64,000 bases of DNA from Larus michahellis (GCF_964199755.1 NC_133898.1:130260224-130324223), one strand, 5' to 3'; counted from the first letter of the stretch, positions 32,586 to 44,181 are shown. Notes: generated by a model not told the origin, from the letters alone. Numbers and translations: made by a program.

Positions 32586-33372
32586 TCACTGTATCTCTTG
32601 TGACTCAGTAGTAAGGTTACTCAAGGGATCCCAGACTAGATGGTCTTGAATGTACCAGAGGGTCAATACTGTGTCTGTTTTACCCCTTTATCAGCATTAA
32701 AGACACTACACCCACATTTCATGCTGGGGGGGGGGTCAGCTATTTGATGTGAGCCCTAGCAAAGGGGATGCGGACAAATAACATCAAGAGAGCTCCCATC
32801 TCCTGAGTCACCTATCCCACAGTCATTAGCTACTAGTTGGTGCCACACACAGGTCGTTATTGCCTCATCAGGAGCACAAGACCTTTCAGACTGTATTTAC
32901 TAGGACCCATTTAATCCCGTTTTCACAGTGTATTTCTAAATCTGTCAGCACACCATTACCCAGCCATTGAGCTTTAATATCGACTAGCCATAGCGACTGG
33001 TAAATCACCTGGGGCAATGCCAACGTAGTTTGCCCAGACATACATTATTTGGTAGTCTTTTTTTTTTTTTCGTACGCGCAATACCTTAGCTCACACCTCT
33101 CTTAATAATGTCGTCCCATTTCATTTCCAGGATTGGAATTTAAATCAACGCGGACATCAGTTTTTACATAATACATGCTTACGCTGACAGGTATTTTTGT
33201 GGTTCGAGGCCATTGCTGAGGGAGCCTGCTGCGCTATCAGTAATGTCAACAGCAAACACGTGCATTCGGGTACAAGCTCTAGCAACGCTAACAAGATTCT
33301 CCAGTTTTAATCCTTTTTCTTGTACAAAATTAGCAGATTTCTGTTGCTTTTGTCCATGTTTTATGATCCCAG
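32586..33372. other. Non-coding single-copy DNA
   Basis: A G run at 32728-32737 and a T run at 33059-33072. The minus frame ending near 33179 may be a decayed coding remnant continuous with the candidate viral remnant to the right, but I cannot establish that. Confidence 0.35.
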
Positions 33373-33461
33373 CATTATTAAATAATAATATTATTAAATA
33401 ATAATAAATAGTATTATTCATAATAAATAATAAACAATAATATTATTTATAATATTATTAA
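33373..33461. repeat. AT-rich ATT/AAT microsatellite-like tract
   Basis: About 90 bp of degenerate ATTATTA/AATAATAA words that fold back on themselves. It contributes an artefactual Ile/Leu/Tyr-rich minus-strand start. Confidence 0.8.
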
Positions 33462-33671
33462 AGTTTCATTTGATTCCTAAATTTTACATTTGTGGTCACT
33501 GAAAATGGTGCGTGGTAGCACCTAATTTAGGCAGTTCTTGTTTAGTTTCTATACAGGAGTTGTTAAAAACTTTCAGCTCATAAAACAATATCGCTTAGGC
33601 CTTTCACAATGTTGTATACTTATATTATACCCAACCCAGTCGTGAGTCCACGCTGTAAATATTTCCTTTAC

Positions 33672-34745
33672 TTAGGGGCCACAATTTTGCTGGAATTTAC
33701 CATCGAAAAAAAAAGCAAAGTATTTTTCGTGATGCAACAGGGGGGCACCCTGCTGCCGTGTTGCCGCTGCGGGGAAATCTCGTATTGCTAAATCTATAAG
33801 TTTCCTTTTCTCACGAAGGATCCTTGATTTCAAAAGGAGAAAGCTGGGATCTAAACATGTCTCAATTCCGCTTACTACTGTATTCTGGGATATTACATTC
33901 CATTTAACCTCAGGTTGCGGTATTCTCCATTCACATGTCTCAGGTCGCTTAGATGCCCAAGCTATATTATAATTTATCTCATTTACACTCATTTTCAAAC
34001 AGTCAGAATAAGAATAACCTCTCCAAGTCTGGTTATTACCGTTTTTAACCCCAATGTACCTCCCATGAGCTCCGAAACGGCAGCATCCCGAAGTGTTAAC
34101 AATGTTAGTGATCCATCGCACCAACTTTCTCCCACCTTCAAATCAGCAGAGGGGGCTCCAATTATCCATCCGAGGGGGCACCCGCACCAACAGAAACGGC
34201 GTTACCCAGCTTTGAGGCTGGAATTGCTTCAAATTGGATCTGCTTTCCCTGCCCTTGTTCCAGTTCCTTCTTGCTTCTGACTTCACCCATAGCAGTTGAC
34301 CAACAAGGAATATTATTGACTATATGCAAATGGTGAAAGAAAAACAACCAAAGCAGAGAAAACATTTAATATTCAATGGCTCTTCGTTCTTCTTCTGCAC
34401 TACCCGTGGAGGACAAAATGGAGAACATTTTGTTCATGATCTATAAACTTCAGGTTGTGACCAGGGCACCCATCTTCCCTTTGTACTTTGTTGATTTGAA
34501 ATGACAAAGAACTCATCCCCTTTAACTACAAATACTGCTTCCCGTTTATCCTGCATTTCGTATTCCTGAAGCACCACCTTTACCTCTTTCTTCTCTCCTT
34601 GACTGCTTCCCCTGTTTTCTCTTGCATTTCTAATCACTTCTGGTGCATCTGTTATCCAGGTTAAAGCATCTTCCTCTGCAGGGGTCTCCGGTACAAGTAA
34701 GGACCTAATTAAACACAGGATTTCACGCGGGCCAAGAGCTTAGCA
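33672..34745 (-). pseudogene. Possible decayed endogenous retroviral remnant, minus strand
   Basis: Three consecutive minus-strand open stretches look like decayed protein-coding DNA rather than random sequence. The segment 34745-34434 (about 100 codons, no own start) is charged and ends WVPWSQPEVYRS. The segment 34365-34162 begins with a signal-peptide-like hydrophobic run. The segment 34124-33672 is Cys/Trp/Asn-rich with an NQT sequon. The order (a basic pol-end-like tail, then a secreted glycoprotein-like start) recalls the pol/env junction of a retrovirus, but no catalytic motif, LTR or primer-binding site is visible. Stops and frame changes break it at several points, so it cannot make a functional protein. 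A decayed host gene is the alternative. Confidence 0.3.
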
Positions 34746-35076
34746 GACCCCAGGCAGGCGGAGGCATTTTTGAGGATAACAAGATACCCAAGATCCTCAT
34801 AGCAAAGACCAACAAAGTTTTTTGGAAAAAATGTTTTTTCTTCCACCTCATGCTTCAAGGTGCAGTACTGCTCCTAACAGTTAGGCAATGGGAAAGATTT
34901 TGTGTTAAACCTCTAGCGACAGGGACAGACGCAACAGAAACCTGGTGATCGCTGTGGTGGTGTCAGCACCGGCGATGGAAGGGACGGTGGTGGTACCCAC
35001 AGTGATTGAAGATCCCCAATTAGTGGGGAAGTTGCTGTGGTAGCACTGACCCTCTTCTCCTCTTCCCAACACTGCA
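34746..35076. other. Spacer before the next CR1 copy
   Basis: Single-copy DNA with no gene evidence. Confidence 0.4.
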
Positions 35077-35820
35077 ACCCCCAGTACCAATACAGGCTGG
35101 GGATGAGGGGTGGAGAGCAGCCCTGAGGAGAAGGACTTGGGGGTGTTGGTGGGTGAGAAGCTCCACAGGAGCCGGCACCGTGCGCCGGCAGCCCAGAAAC
35201 CCCCCGCAGCCTGGGCTGCATCCCCAGCAGCGTGGGCAGCAGGGCGAGGGGGGGATTCTGCCCCTCTGCTGCGCTCGGGGGAGACCCCCCTGCAGTGCTG
35301 CCTCCAGCGCTGGGGCCTCGGCACAGGAGAGACACGGAGCTGTTGGAGCGGGGCCAGAGGAGGCCCCGGAGATGCTGGGAGGGCTGGAGCCCCTCTGCTG
35401 GGAGGGCAGGCTGAGAGAGCTGGGGGGGTTCAGCCTGGAGAAGAGAAGGCTCCGCGGAGACCTTCCAGCCCCTGCCAGTCCCTCAAGGGGCTCCAGGAAA
35501 GCTGGGGAGGGACTCTGGAGCAGGGAGGGGAGCCATGGGATGAGGGGGAATGGTTACGGTTAGGTTTTAAACTGAAAGAGGGGAGATTTAGACTAAATAT
35601 AAGGAAGAATTTTTTCACTCTGAGGGGGGTGAGCCCCTGGCCCAGGCTGCCCAGAGAAGCTGTAGCTGCCCCATCCCTGGAGGGGTTCAAGGCCAGGTTG
35701 GCCGGGGCTTGGAGCAACCTGGTCTAGTTGAAGATGTCTCTGCTTATGGCAGGGGGTTGGACTAGATGGCCTTTGAAGGTCCCTTCCCACCCAAACCGTT
35801 CTGTGATTCGATGATTCTAA
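35077..35820 (+). mobile_element. CR1 LINE, the most complete 3' fragment in the window
   Basis: From ACCAATACAGGCTGGGGATG through GAAGGACTTGGGGGTGTTGG, GAGCTGTTGGAGCGGGGCCA and TTTTAAACTGAAAGAGGGGA to TTCTGTGATTCGATGATTCT. It is about 740 bp of the 3' end of ORF2 plus the 3' UTR. It serves as the internal reference showing that the copies at 14601 and 30333 have internal deletions. Confidence 0.95.
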
Positions 35821-38800
35821 TGCATTGAGGGGAGGGAGATGGAGAGGAGGTGCAGGAGCAGGAATCTGGTGTCGCACGCTGTTGGAAAGAACAGAGTGAA
35901 GCAGACGGACTGACAGATCTGTCTAAGGGCAGCAGGTCTTGTGTGCCTCATGGAACTACTCATGGGTTTTAAAGTAAGCACTTAAGTGTCTATTGGCTGC
36001 ATGAGGGCTTTAGTGCTCTTCAAGCTAGTGAAGCAGATGATTCTTCAAAGGCATTAAAAGTAGGTTAAGGAAAAGTATTTCACAGACTGAATAGATGTCT
36101 GAATAAAACTGACAGTCTTTAAGTGCAGATGAGTAAATAGAGAGGGTTCTCGTTGGGATCATGGCTATAGGGTTAGAGAATAGCTCTGCTTTATTCCCTG
36201 TTCAGCACTTGGTGTCTCCGGCACAACTGCCAACAAAGGACAAGTTATACCAACTCTGGTGGGAGTTATCATTCCACTTACCAACAGACTGAAACAATCA
36301 ATTCATTTTTACGCAGGCCACCTAAAAGTCAACAACAAAAAAATACCATCAGGAAGGCATGAGAAAATACGCTTTTCTTCTATATTCGGTATTAGCCAAT
36401 TGGCCAAGCACATTACACGCAGGGCTGAACCGCAGATGAGGGCAAACACAGGCGCTGATAGCGGCTGATGTGACCCAGCGCAGCTGACCTGGGCAAGGGC
36501 TGGGTACCTGCACCCCTTAACCCTTCATCACCTACAGCCAACTCCTTCGCGGCTATGAGTCTGCTTTAAAGGGCTCTGAAGCGTATTTAATAGCATTTAA
36601 ATATGTATTTTACTTCTGTGACTAGTAACACTTGAGATGACTAAAACTGAAAAAGTGTATTTCCCCACCCCCTTTTTTTAGCCTTTTGCTCAGATGAGAT
36701 AAGGAAATGAGGTTACATGATTTCCCTTTAGAGTTTATAATCAGCCACACTATTTTAATAATCTACATTTAGTTCCACTTTCTGTTTCTTAAATGCAAGT
36801 ACAATGCAGCAGTGTTTTGGTTGCAGGCTCCCCAGGAAGACGTTTCAAAAGCCAACAAACACGCTCACCACGATTTTTTTAATTATTATTTTTCCTCTTA
36901 AATGTCGTGAGATATTTCTGCCAACTTGAAGTTTTGTAAATCTTTTAAAAAGAAATTTAATTTCTGACCTTAAGCTGTCTAATGTTGGGCATTAAAAATC
37001 AGCTTTTAAAAAATGCTCCGAATTACCTTGGGCAACTTTTTCAACCCACAAGAGATCAGCAGATCCACATGATCTGCTCTAGGAATCCGTCGGCGCTAAG
37101 TACCGTGCGCGGTGGTATATTTTTGCAGAGCCTGCTATTCCTTGTGGTAGTAAACATAAAGCTTCGGTATCAACGATTTGAAAACAACAGGGTTCTGCGT
37201 AAGCACGAGTGTCGTCCACAATGAGCGTACCTACGTGTAACAGGCAGTATTTCTTACAGTCGGCACAACACTACACGCTCCTTTTTGCAACCAGCCGTGT
37301 CATTAACTCGTCCGGCGTTTTAAGGAATGGAATATTTATCCTATGAAAGATGGGAATTAATAATAGCAACAATAATAACTTTAGTGAAGTACATAAATAT
37401 AAATGCATTATTAATCATTAACAGAAATCAGCCCATTAATAATGCTTCAAAGCTCCCTAGGAGAGGAACTGTAGGAAACTGAGATTTCCCCTGTATTTTA
37501 AATTTGGCCACTTGTTCTCTGTCTTTATTAAACAAAAAAGCAATTGTTTAGGAAAAAAATCTGTTGCTATTTTGTATGGCTGTCCCTCTTTTGACACCAT
37601 CTGTGGTCAGATTAAATGCCGAGATCTGAATCAACAACTCTGCGTTTAATCTCTTGTTGATACTTCTGCAGATTGAGAGGTAAAAAAATGATTACAGGCG
37701 GCTGACCAGTCCTACAAGTTTGAGTTACGCCAGTGCTGTCTTAATGAATTTCTTAAGTCAAATGTAAATATGACCCTGGAATGTGGAAGCATACATTTTT
37801 GTTCACTGAGCTCTAATAAAAACACAAAAGCTTTCTGTGTGGTTCAATATGGCATTAGAAGTGCTCTGCAGCATACCCCTGGACCCTCTGCAAGCTCCTC
37901 AAGCCGAAATTAAAGTATGCCGAGTTTCCTGCAGGACATCAAGTGTTTTCCTTCTAATTGTTTACAATTTGCTCTCTGCCGTGCCTGCGCTTGGAGCCGA
38001 TACCATAAAAAGCCACTGACAAATCCGAAGCGGTCGCTTTGCAGCCAAGAAAGCAGAAGAAAACGTGCACGGGGTGGGGGTGCTTTTCTACTGACAGGCG
38101 ACGACTCCGCGGTAAAAGACCCGGCAAAGTTGCAAAGCACATACTTTTGCCCTTGCATCGAGCATAAAATAGGTCACGGCAGAGAGACGCTGTGGCTTTA
38201 AGTATTGCCCGGCCTGAGCCGGATTATCATTAGGTTACGTAACTGCTGATGAGCTGCTTTTCATTAAGGCTTCCCCGAGCAGGCGCTGCCTCCAACAACC
38301 ATCCTGGGGAAGGATTTCCTCCCAGGCGTGCTCTCCTCCGAGCCCCAGGGTCTCCAGCTAGGCCAAGGTGCTTGCATGAACCGGCGTGGGCTAAGGAGGT
38401 GTCTGAATGCGAAACAACTCATTAACCTTAACGGGGTTGTGCATTAATATCGGCTAAAGCGTGTTTGCAAAGTTGTAAAAGTGAGAGGTTTGGAAAAGGT
38501 GTTAAACCAGTGTGTTAAAAGCACCCCGCTCTTGGCTCGGAGCTTTTTTTAAAAGTGAAATGTGTCCTCCGCTGCATAAAAACCCAAACCTTTGTATCTT
38601 TTGGTGGTCTTGAACGCCAGCAAGAAGACTGTCGCACAGGAAACGATGGCACCATGCTGCAGCAACGTTGTAGCACACCTGCAGAGCCGAGGAGGTGGAA
38701 AAAAAATTGAAAAAAAGCCGATTTCAATCCCATTCTCATGCGTGCTCAGAAGCACCACATGGTGTCCAGGTAATCCCTTCAGGTGCCAAAGTGCTTCTGT

Positions 38801-38845
38801 CCAGGGCTCTGTCTCGTCACAGCATGAGCTGAAGGACAAGAGATC
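35821..38845. other. AT-rich repeat-free DNA, possible conserved regulatory region
   Basis: No coding frame or repeat. It is dense in ATTA/TAAT homeodomain-type cores (for example CATTATTAATCATTAACAG at about 37406 and CATTAATAATGC at about 37433). The palindrome TTACGTAA, a PAR-bZIP/NFIL3-type site, lies at about 38235-38242. Such composition is typical of conserved non-coding enhancers, but conservation cannot be judged here. Confidence 0.35.
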
Positions 38846-39165
38846 ATAGAATTGCCCAGGTTGGAAGGGACCTTTCAGATCGAGTCCAACCATCAACCCA
38901 ACCCTGCAAAACCCATCACTAACTCATATCGCTAAGCACATCTCCCCAACTTTTAAGTACCTCCAGGGATGGCGTCTCCACCACTGCCCTGGGCAGCCTG
39001 TCCCAGTGCTTAACAACCCTTTCAGTGTAAAAATTTTTTGTAATATCCATCCTAAACCTCCCCTGGAGCAACTTGAGGCCGTTTCCTCTTGTCCTATCGC
39101 CTGTTCCTTGGGAGAAGAGACTGAGCCCCCTCACTACACCCTCCTTGCAGATATTCATCCTCAGG
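38846..39165 (-). mobile_element. CR1 LINE of the second subfamily
   Basis: Plus strand: ATAGAATTGCCCAGGTTGGA, then GATGGCGTCTCCACCACTGC, then TAATATCCATCCTAAACCTC and GGAGAAGAGACTGAGCCCCC, ending near AGATATTCATCCTCAGGTC. Minus orientation. Confidence 0.92.
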
Positions 39166-41819
39166 TCTCAACTGTTGCATGTGCCAGCTTTTAGCTGTCG
39201 TAGAAGCTGATAGTGATGCTTCACCCTCTGGAGAGACGTTCCTCCTCCGAGGTCTCTGCCTGCCCACAGGGAGACAGGCTGCATGCAGGCAGACGCGTGC
39301 TGCAATCCCGGTGACCTGCTTAGTCCAGATGCCATCATCAGATGCCATTCTTGTACCCTTCTCCTGCCGTTTGTTTCTCCTGGTGCTCCCACACCCGGCA
39401 TTCCTATTCAACCCCCCATATAGACCAATCTTAACAATTCTGTTACTTTTTTAGGGATAAGTCAGTCAGTAGTAATGGAGTAGCTCAGCACTCCTGAAAA
39501 GCTCAGCATGAAGCAAAGTCAAGCCCATATTCAGAAGTTATGTGGAGCTCTAAAGAACCATACACATATTAAGTGGAGGCAATACTATCATCAAAGAAAT
39601 TATTTATTACTTATTACAATGCTGAGTTTGTCCAAGAAGCTTTAAAGAACGCCATACTATTAATTTTGCCTGCTTAAATTAACGACTGTACTGTGGCTAC
39701 TTGCGGCTTACAAGAAACTCTTAAAATAGCCTGCTTCATAAACTGAAATAAAGCCTGAAAACCGCCTTTAGCCCAAGTAAATGGTACAGAAAAGTGGGCT
39801 ACAAGTGACAGCATCACACACAGGGTTTATGGCAGGGAACAAGAGACCTCGACTCCGTTTTCGTTGGAGATTCCATCTCTCACTTGTTGCTTGACCTCTA
39901 CTTAAACCTCTTAAACACTGCTTTGTGTATGTAAAATGAAGATAATCATATCATCTTGTTTTACAAAGTGCTCAGGCTAGAAAGATCTAACAACAGTAGA
40001 TTATTTGTCATTTGAAGTCAGTTGGAAATTAAAGCTGCTCTCAGATAAAGTCTCACCCGCCACGGTATCACTTACCTGGTGGGAGAGGCCTTTGTTTTGG
40101 ATTTAATTCTAGGAAGTTTTGAAATAATTTCATTTTGCTGATGGATTTCATTTTTATTTCATGTGTATTTCAATGAGACATTTAATCTTTTTCATAATAC
40201 GTTTTGAAGTCTCATTCATTTAAATTGTCAAAGCCTGACAGCTCTGTAATGTACTTAAAAACGGCATTGTTTATACGTGCATTCCATTTAAAAATTAACT
40301 TGCAGATTAAAGTAATAAAAATGGTTTTATACTTCTCAGTGCTAATACCACTGAAAACTGACAATGTCCTTACCGCCTGAGATTAGCTCCTATATTACTT
40401 TCTCGTGAGGAATTCACGGAGGGGAAATACTCTAACATCTAGCTCTGTATTAGTCGTGAAGGCTGAGCACTTTCTGCCTGAATAAAACCAAAGTGGGCAT
40501 AGCCTGCAGAGGCAGTGGAGAGCTGGCAGCTCAGGAAGACTCCAGGACTTTTACACAGCTTCCTGCCCTCGCTGCTGTCATGAAGTGAACAGGACCAGAA
40601 GGAATCTATTAGCACTTCCACCTAGATGTGTTGCAATGAAGGGTCATGCAGCAGCATGCAGTGGCTGCTAATGTTGCCTCAGCCCCTACCAAGAATGCAA
40701 TTAAAGGAGAATCAGAAGCATTCCTTCGTTACCTCATGGACAGCGGGAGTTTTGCAGCGGAGGATTTGTTGGGGGTGCACGATCTCTGATCGCTGCTCTC
40801 CTGTCTTGTTTCTCCACTGCTTCCCCACTCGTTTCGATGCTTTTGTTCACAAGCAAATTCTTCTCAAGAAAAAAGTTTGCTTTTTGTCTAGTTGGAGATG
40901 CACAAAACATACAGCATTTTATATACACATGTACCTACAGTTAACTAGGTTGGAATGCATATAAAATATCCCAGGAAGGGTCCTAGTGATCTCAACATAA
41001 CAGAAAACATAAGCCCATGATCGATATCCCCTAGCGCATTACCTGCCAAAGGGTTAACTCAGGCTTATCTCGCCCATCCCCTTCACAGGTGCTCCAGAGA
41101 TAAGGAGGCAGTTATGAAATACAGCTTGCACAGGGTTTTTCGGGGAAGCAGAGAACCTCAGAGGTAACTGTGTGGACCCCAGGAAAGGTGCAGGTTTCTG
41201 AGGAAGACAAAAATCCCAATCTAAGGAGGATGTGGGTGATCACACCGGGTAGATTTGTGGTGGTGTGGGTTTGACCTGGCCTTTTAAGGCCAATTCGTTT
41301 TGTTGTAACACAGACACTCCCAAGCCACTGAGGAATAAAGAGCCCCCATGGAGGAAAATGAGCCACCTGAAGCTCTGGTTTATTTTAACTATTCAACCCA
41401 TTGAGTTGTTTTGCCTCGTGACACATGAGGTGTTTGGGGATTTCACAGTTCCACAGAGAGGATGAATAATGTAACCAGATACAGCCCGAATGTGATAAAA
41501 TAGTTGACAGAGCAATTGTGACTGTTCCATGTGCGGCAGCTTTACGTAGAAACAGCCGAAAATGACAGTGAGGAGACCCAACGGTGGGTCGAGGTCTGCG
41601 TGGGACCCTCTGTCACCCTGCGCCGCTCACTGAACTTCGGTGTCGGTGTTCCCGGCTGATCCAAGGCACAACCCAGCCCTTTTGACGCCTAGAGAGAGAA
41701 GGAGAAGAAAGATGAAGGCCTTTAGCTCTTACTCGACGCCTCGTTGGGGGCAGGCGATTGGGAAATAAAACCTGACAGGTAACTTCCAGCACAGAATGTG
41801 ACAGCAGCTCCTGACGGGT
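39166..41819. other. Repeat-poor DNA upstream of the CpG island
   Basis: AT-rich from 39480 to 40450, with many TTTAAT/ATTTCATT words and no repeat or exon. Between 40970 and 41480 there are several GATA-type AGATAA/TTATCT sites and an AATAAAG word (41334), with a vague resemblance to an old LTR that I could not substantiate. The GC content rises from about 41600. Confidence 0.35.
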
Positions 41820-43565
41820 GAGCAGGATGAGGACACCCCGAGCCTGGCGGAGGCCTCTTCACCTTGGTCAAGCCCAGCCCGAGATCGGTGGCCTGGGCTG
41901 GAGGCGGCGGGACAGCCAGGAGAGGCGTGAGGGGTGGGGAGGCCACCGTGGGGACATGGGTGATGCCACCGGAGGGGTCCCGAGCCGGCGAGGCAGGTCC
42001 CCCTCACCCCCGGGCTCCGGATCGGAGCCCCCCAGATCCCCGCCGCCCCCCTCAGCCGCTAAGATGGCGCCCGCCTCCCCCTGCCCCTGCCCGGGGGGCG
42101 GCGGCGGAGGGGCAGCGGCCTCCCCGCCGTCTCCGCCCCGCTCTGCCGCTGCCCGGGCCGCTGTGTGCGAGTCGGGGAGGGGGGGGGAAGGTAGGGAAGA
42201 TGGCGGCCGGCAGCGACTGAGAGAGGAGGAGGGATCCGTGCCGGGCCGCGGCGGCCTCCTCCGACACCGCCCCCCTCGTCTCTCCCTGCCCAGCTCCGCT
42301 CCGCCCCGTCCCGCCGGGAGGGAGAGCGGCGAGCGAGCCGGAGCCCAGCAGCCGCGCCGCGCCGCCCAGGCAAGGGGCCCCGGCTGCCCGGGAGCCCCTG
42401 CAACGGGAACCGGGGCCCCCAAGCACAGCGCTCTCGCCACCCGCCACCGCCATCGCGGCGGGGGCTGCTGCGAGCCACCCCCCCCCCGGGGCCGCCCCCG
42501 CCGCCTCGGCCGGGGGAGTCGCTGTCGCGTTGCCCGTTGAGCTCCGCGGCCTCAGCCCCGGCGGGGGGGGAGGCGGCTGTCACCCAGGCAGCGGCGGCAG
42601 GTGAGTGGCGCCCGGAGGGAAGGAGGGAGGGAAGGGGAAGGGGAAGGGAGGGCGGGCGGCCGGGTCGCCCCGCTGCCCCGCCGCGGAGGGCCGGGGGTGT
42701 GTCTGGCGGGGGCCGGCACCAACACGCCGCCCCCGCCGCAAGCCCCCGGCCTGCGGGGGGAGGCGCAGCTGTCAGGGGCGAAGGGGGGAACCGGGGAAGG
42801 AGGAGGAGGGGGGGAGAGACGGCCCGGCTCCCCCGCCCCCGGGCTGCCATGGCGGCGGAGGGGCGCCGCCGCCTCCCCTCGCCCCGCCGCCCGCCCGCCC
42901 GCCTGCCTTCCCCCGCGGGGGGCTGAGGAGGGCCGCCCCGGGGGACCCTGCGCGGCCCAGCCCCTCCCGCCTCGGGCGGCGAAATGCCAGCCTTCCCTTT
43001 TCTAAATATCCCCCTTACCCCCCCCACCCCCCTCTTATTATTAATTTAAAGTTGATTAAAAAAGTGGAAAAGCAGTTTTTCTCCTCAGCCCCCCCCCCCC
43101 GCCAACCCCGCTGGAAGATGGCTGAGGGGGAGCAGCGGGGCCGCGGCCGGGCCTGCGGGGGCCCGCGGACCCCCCGTCCGTCCCCCTCCCCCCCCCCTCA
43201 ATGCAGGGAGGACGCTCGGTTTTGGTGGCGTTTTAGGTGACGGCTCTTTGTCTGCGTGTAGCATCGCGTGTGTCGCCCCCCCCTCGGGGTGTGTGTGTGT
43301 GTGTGTCTGTGTGTCGTGTCCCCCCCCCACCCCGCCAGACCGACCGCGGTTCTGGTTGTCAGCGGAGGCACAAGTAACTTCAGCGCTGAGGCGGTCGGTG
43401 AGGGAGAGCCCGAGGTAGCCCTGAGGTACCGGGGGGGGGGCTTTTGGGGGCCATCGGAGCAAGGTTCGTGGGGACACAGGCTCCTTCGAGGGGTCCCTGG
43501 GGTCCCCGGCGTGTGGGGGGGCTCTGCAGGAGGCCGGTGGGGAAGGTGGCGTCCGCCTCCCCGTT
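41820..43565 (+). promoter_or_regulatory. CpG island promoter
   Basis: About 1.7 kb of very high GC and dense CpG in an otherwise AT-richer half of the window. It contains YY1-type AAGATGGCG motifs at 42060-42068 and 42196-42206 (AAGATGGCGGC), and AAGATGGC again at 43115-43122. YY1 sites of this form usually lie just downstream of start sites of TATA-less housekeeping genes in the same orientation, so transcription to the right from around 42.05-42.2 kb is expected. There is no TATA box. Antisense transcription is possible, as is usual for CpG islands. Confidence 0.82.
42180..42600 (+). other. Candidate first exon of a plus-strand gene (5' end approximate)
   Basis: The 3' boundary is well defined: GGCGGCAG at 42593-42600 followed by GTGAGT is a consensus donor. 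The exon follows the two YY1 motifs. One frame is stop-free from the TAG at 42192-42194 to the donor and runs in phase 1 into the next candidate exon, but it has no ATG. It encodes an Ala/Pro/Arg/Gly-rich sequence ending SAPAGGEAAVTQAAAA. The ATG in the second YY1 motif opens only a seven-codon upstream frame. The exon is therefore either 5' UTR or uses a non-AUG start. The gene is not recognised. Confidence 0.5.
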
Positions 43566-43609
43566 CCTAGCGGAGCGCTTGCCCTAAATTTCCTTCATTT
43601 CTCTCCTAG

Positions 43610-43671
43610 AGACATGGACCGCCGAGCAGATTGCAAATAATCCCAAATACCTGATGGTGCATATGCAAGCG
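43610..43671 (+). CDS. Candidate second exon of the CpG-island gene
   Basis: The acceptor CCTTCATTTCTCTCCTAG is strong; the donor GCG/GTAGCC is weak. In the frame continuing from the first exon (phase 1) it reads ETWTAEQIANNPKYLMVHMQ plus Ala, a non-repetitive, balanced peptide unlike the low-complexity surroundings. It leaves in phase 0. In-frame ATGs are at 43654 and 43663. The ATG at 43614 is in another frame and stops after eight codons. I do not recognise the protein. The exon could instead be an alternative or non-coding exon, or spurious. Confidence 0.37.
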
Positions 43672-43870
43672 GTAGCCCCGGTTTGTGCGGGGGGGTGGGG
43701 GTGGTGGCTCTTGCTGCTGGAATATGACATTTAGCGGTAGAAAAATCGGAAAGGTTGTTTCCTTCCGACGTAGGTTGCTAGACACGCTCGAGCCCTCCAG
43801 TTTCCTAGGTGCGTTTTGACCTTTCAGTGGCTGAGAACTGGGTCGTGCGCGGCGGGTGCCGGTCTCCCGA

Positions 43871-43889
43871 TTTATTTATTTATTTATTT
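43871..43889. repeat. (TTTA)n microsatellite
   Basis: Nineteen bases of perfect TTTA repeat. Confidence 0.95.
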
Positions 43890-44012
43890 GCACCCAAAAA
43901 AGCGTGTGTGGAAAGGTGTGGAGCGCTGTCTGGGGCTGCTGGTTGCTTCCACTGGAAGCTTAATCAGCGTACAGTAGATATGAAATTTTCGCTACCCAAA
44001 TACAGCATAACC

Positions 44013-44036
44013 AAAAAAAAAAAAAAAAAAAAAAAA
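44013..44036. repeat. Poly(A) tract, 24 bases
   Basis: An uninterrupted run of A. No flanking retrocopy or target-site duplication is evident. Confidence 0.95.
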
Positions 44037-44181
44037 GAGTGACACAGCAAAGTATGTTAAAACTGGAAATTTGGACTTGCGTGGGTGGTGCTTGTATGTT
44101 CTTCACCCTGTCTCGTGGCTTGTATTCTTCGTGTTGCTGGTTTAGACTGAAAAAAAGACCTGGTTTGTGTGGGCTGGCAGG

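Noticed and set aside
41110..41470. Possible solo LTR (TATA-less, AATAAAG word, GTGGGTTTGACCTGGCC segment)
   Set aside because: No TG...CA termini, target-site duplication or partner copy could be found; resemblance too weak.
41818..43240. Several 100-320-codon Arg/Gly/Pro-rich frames on both strands of the CpG island
   Set aside because: High GC suppresses stop codons; composition is low-complexity and the frames cross the clear donor at 42600.
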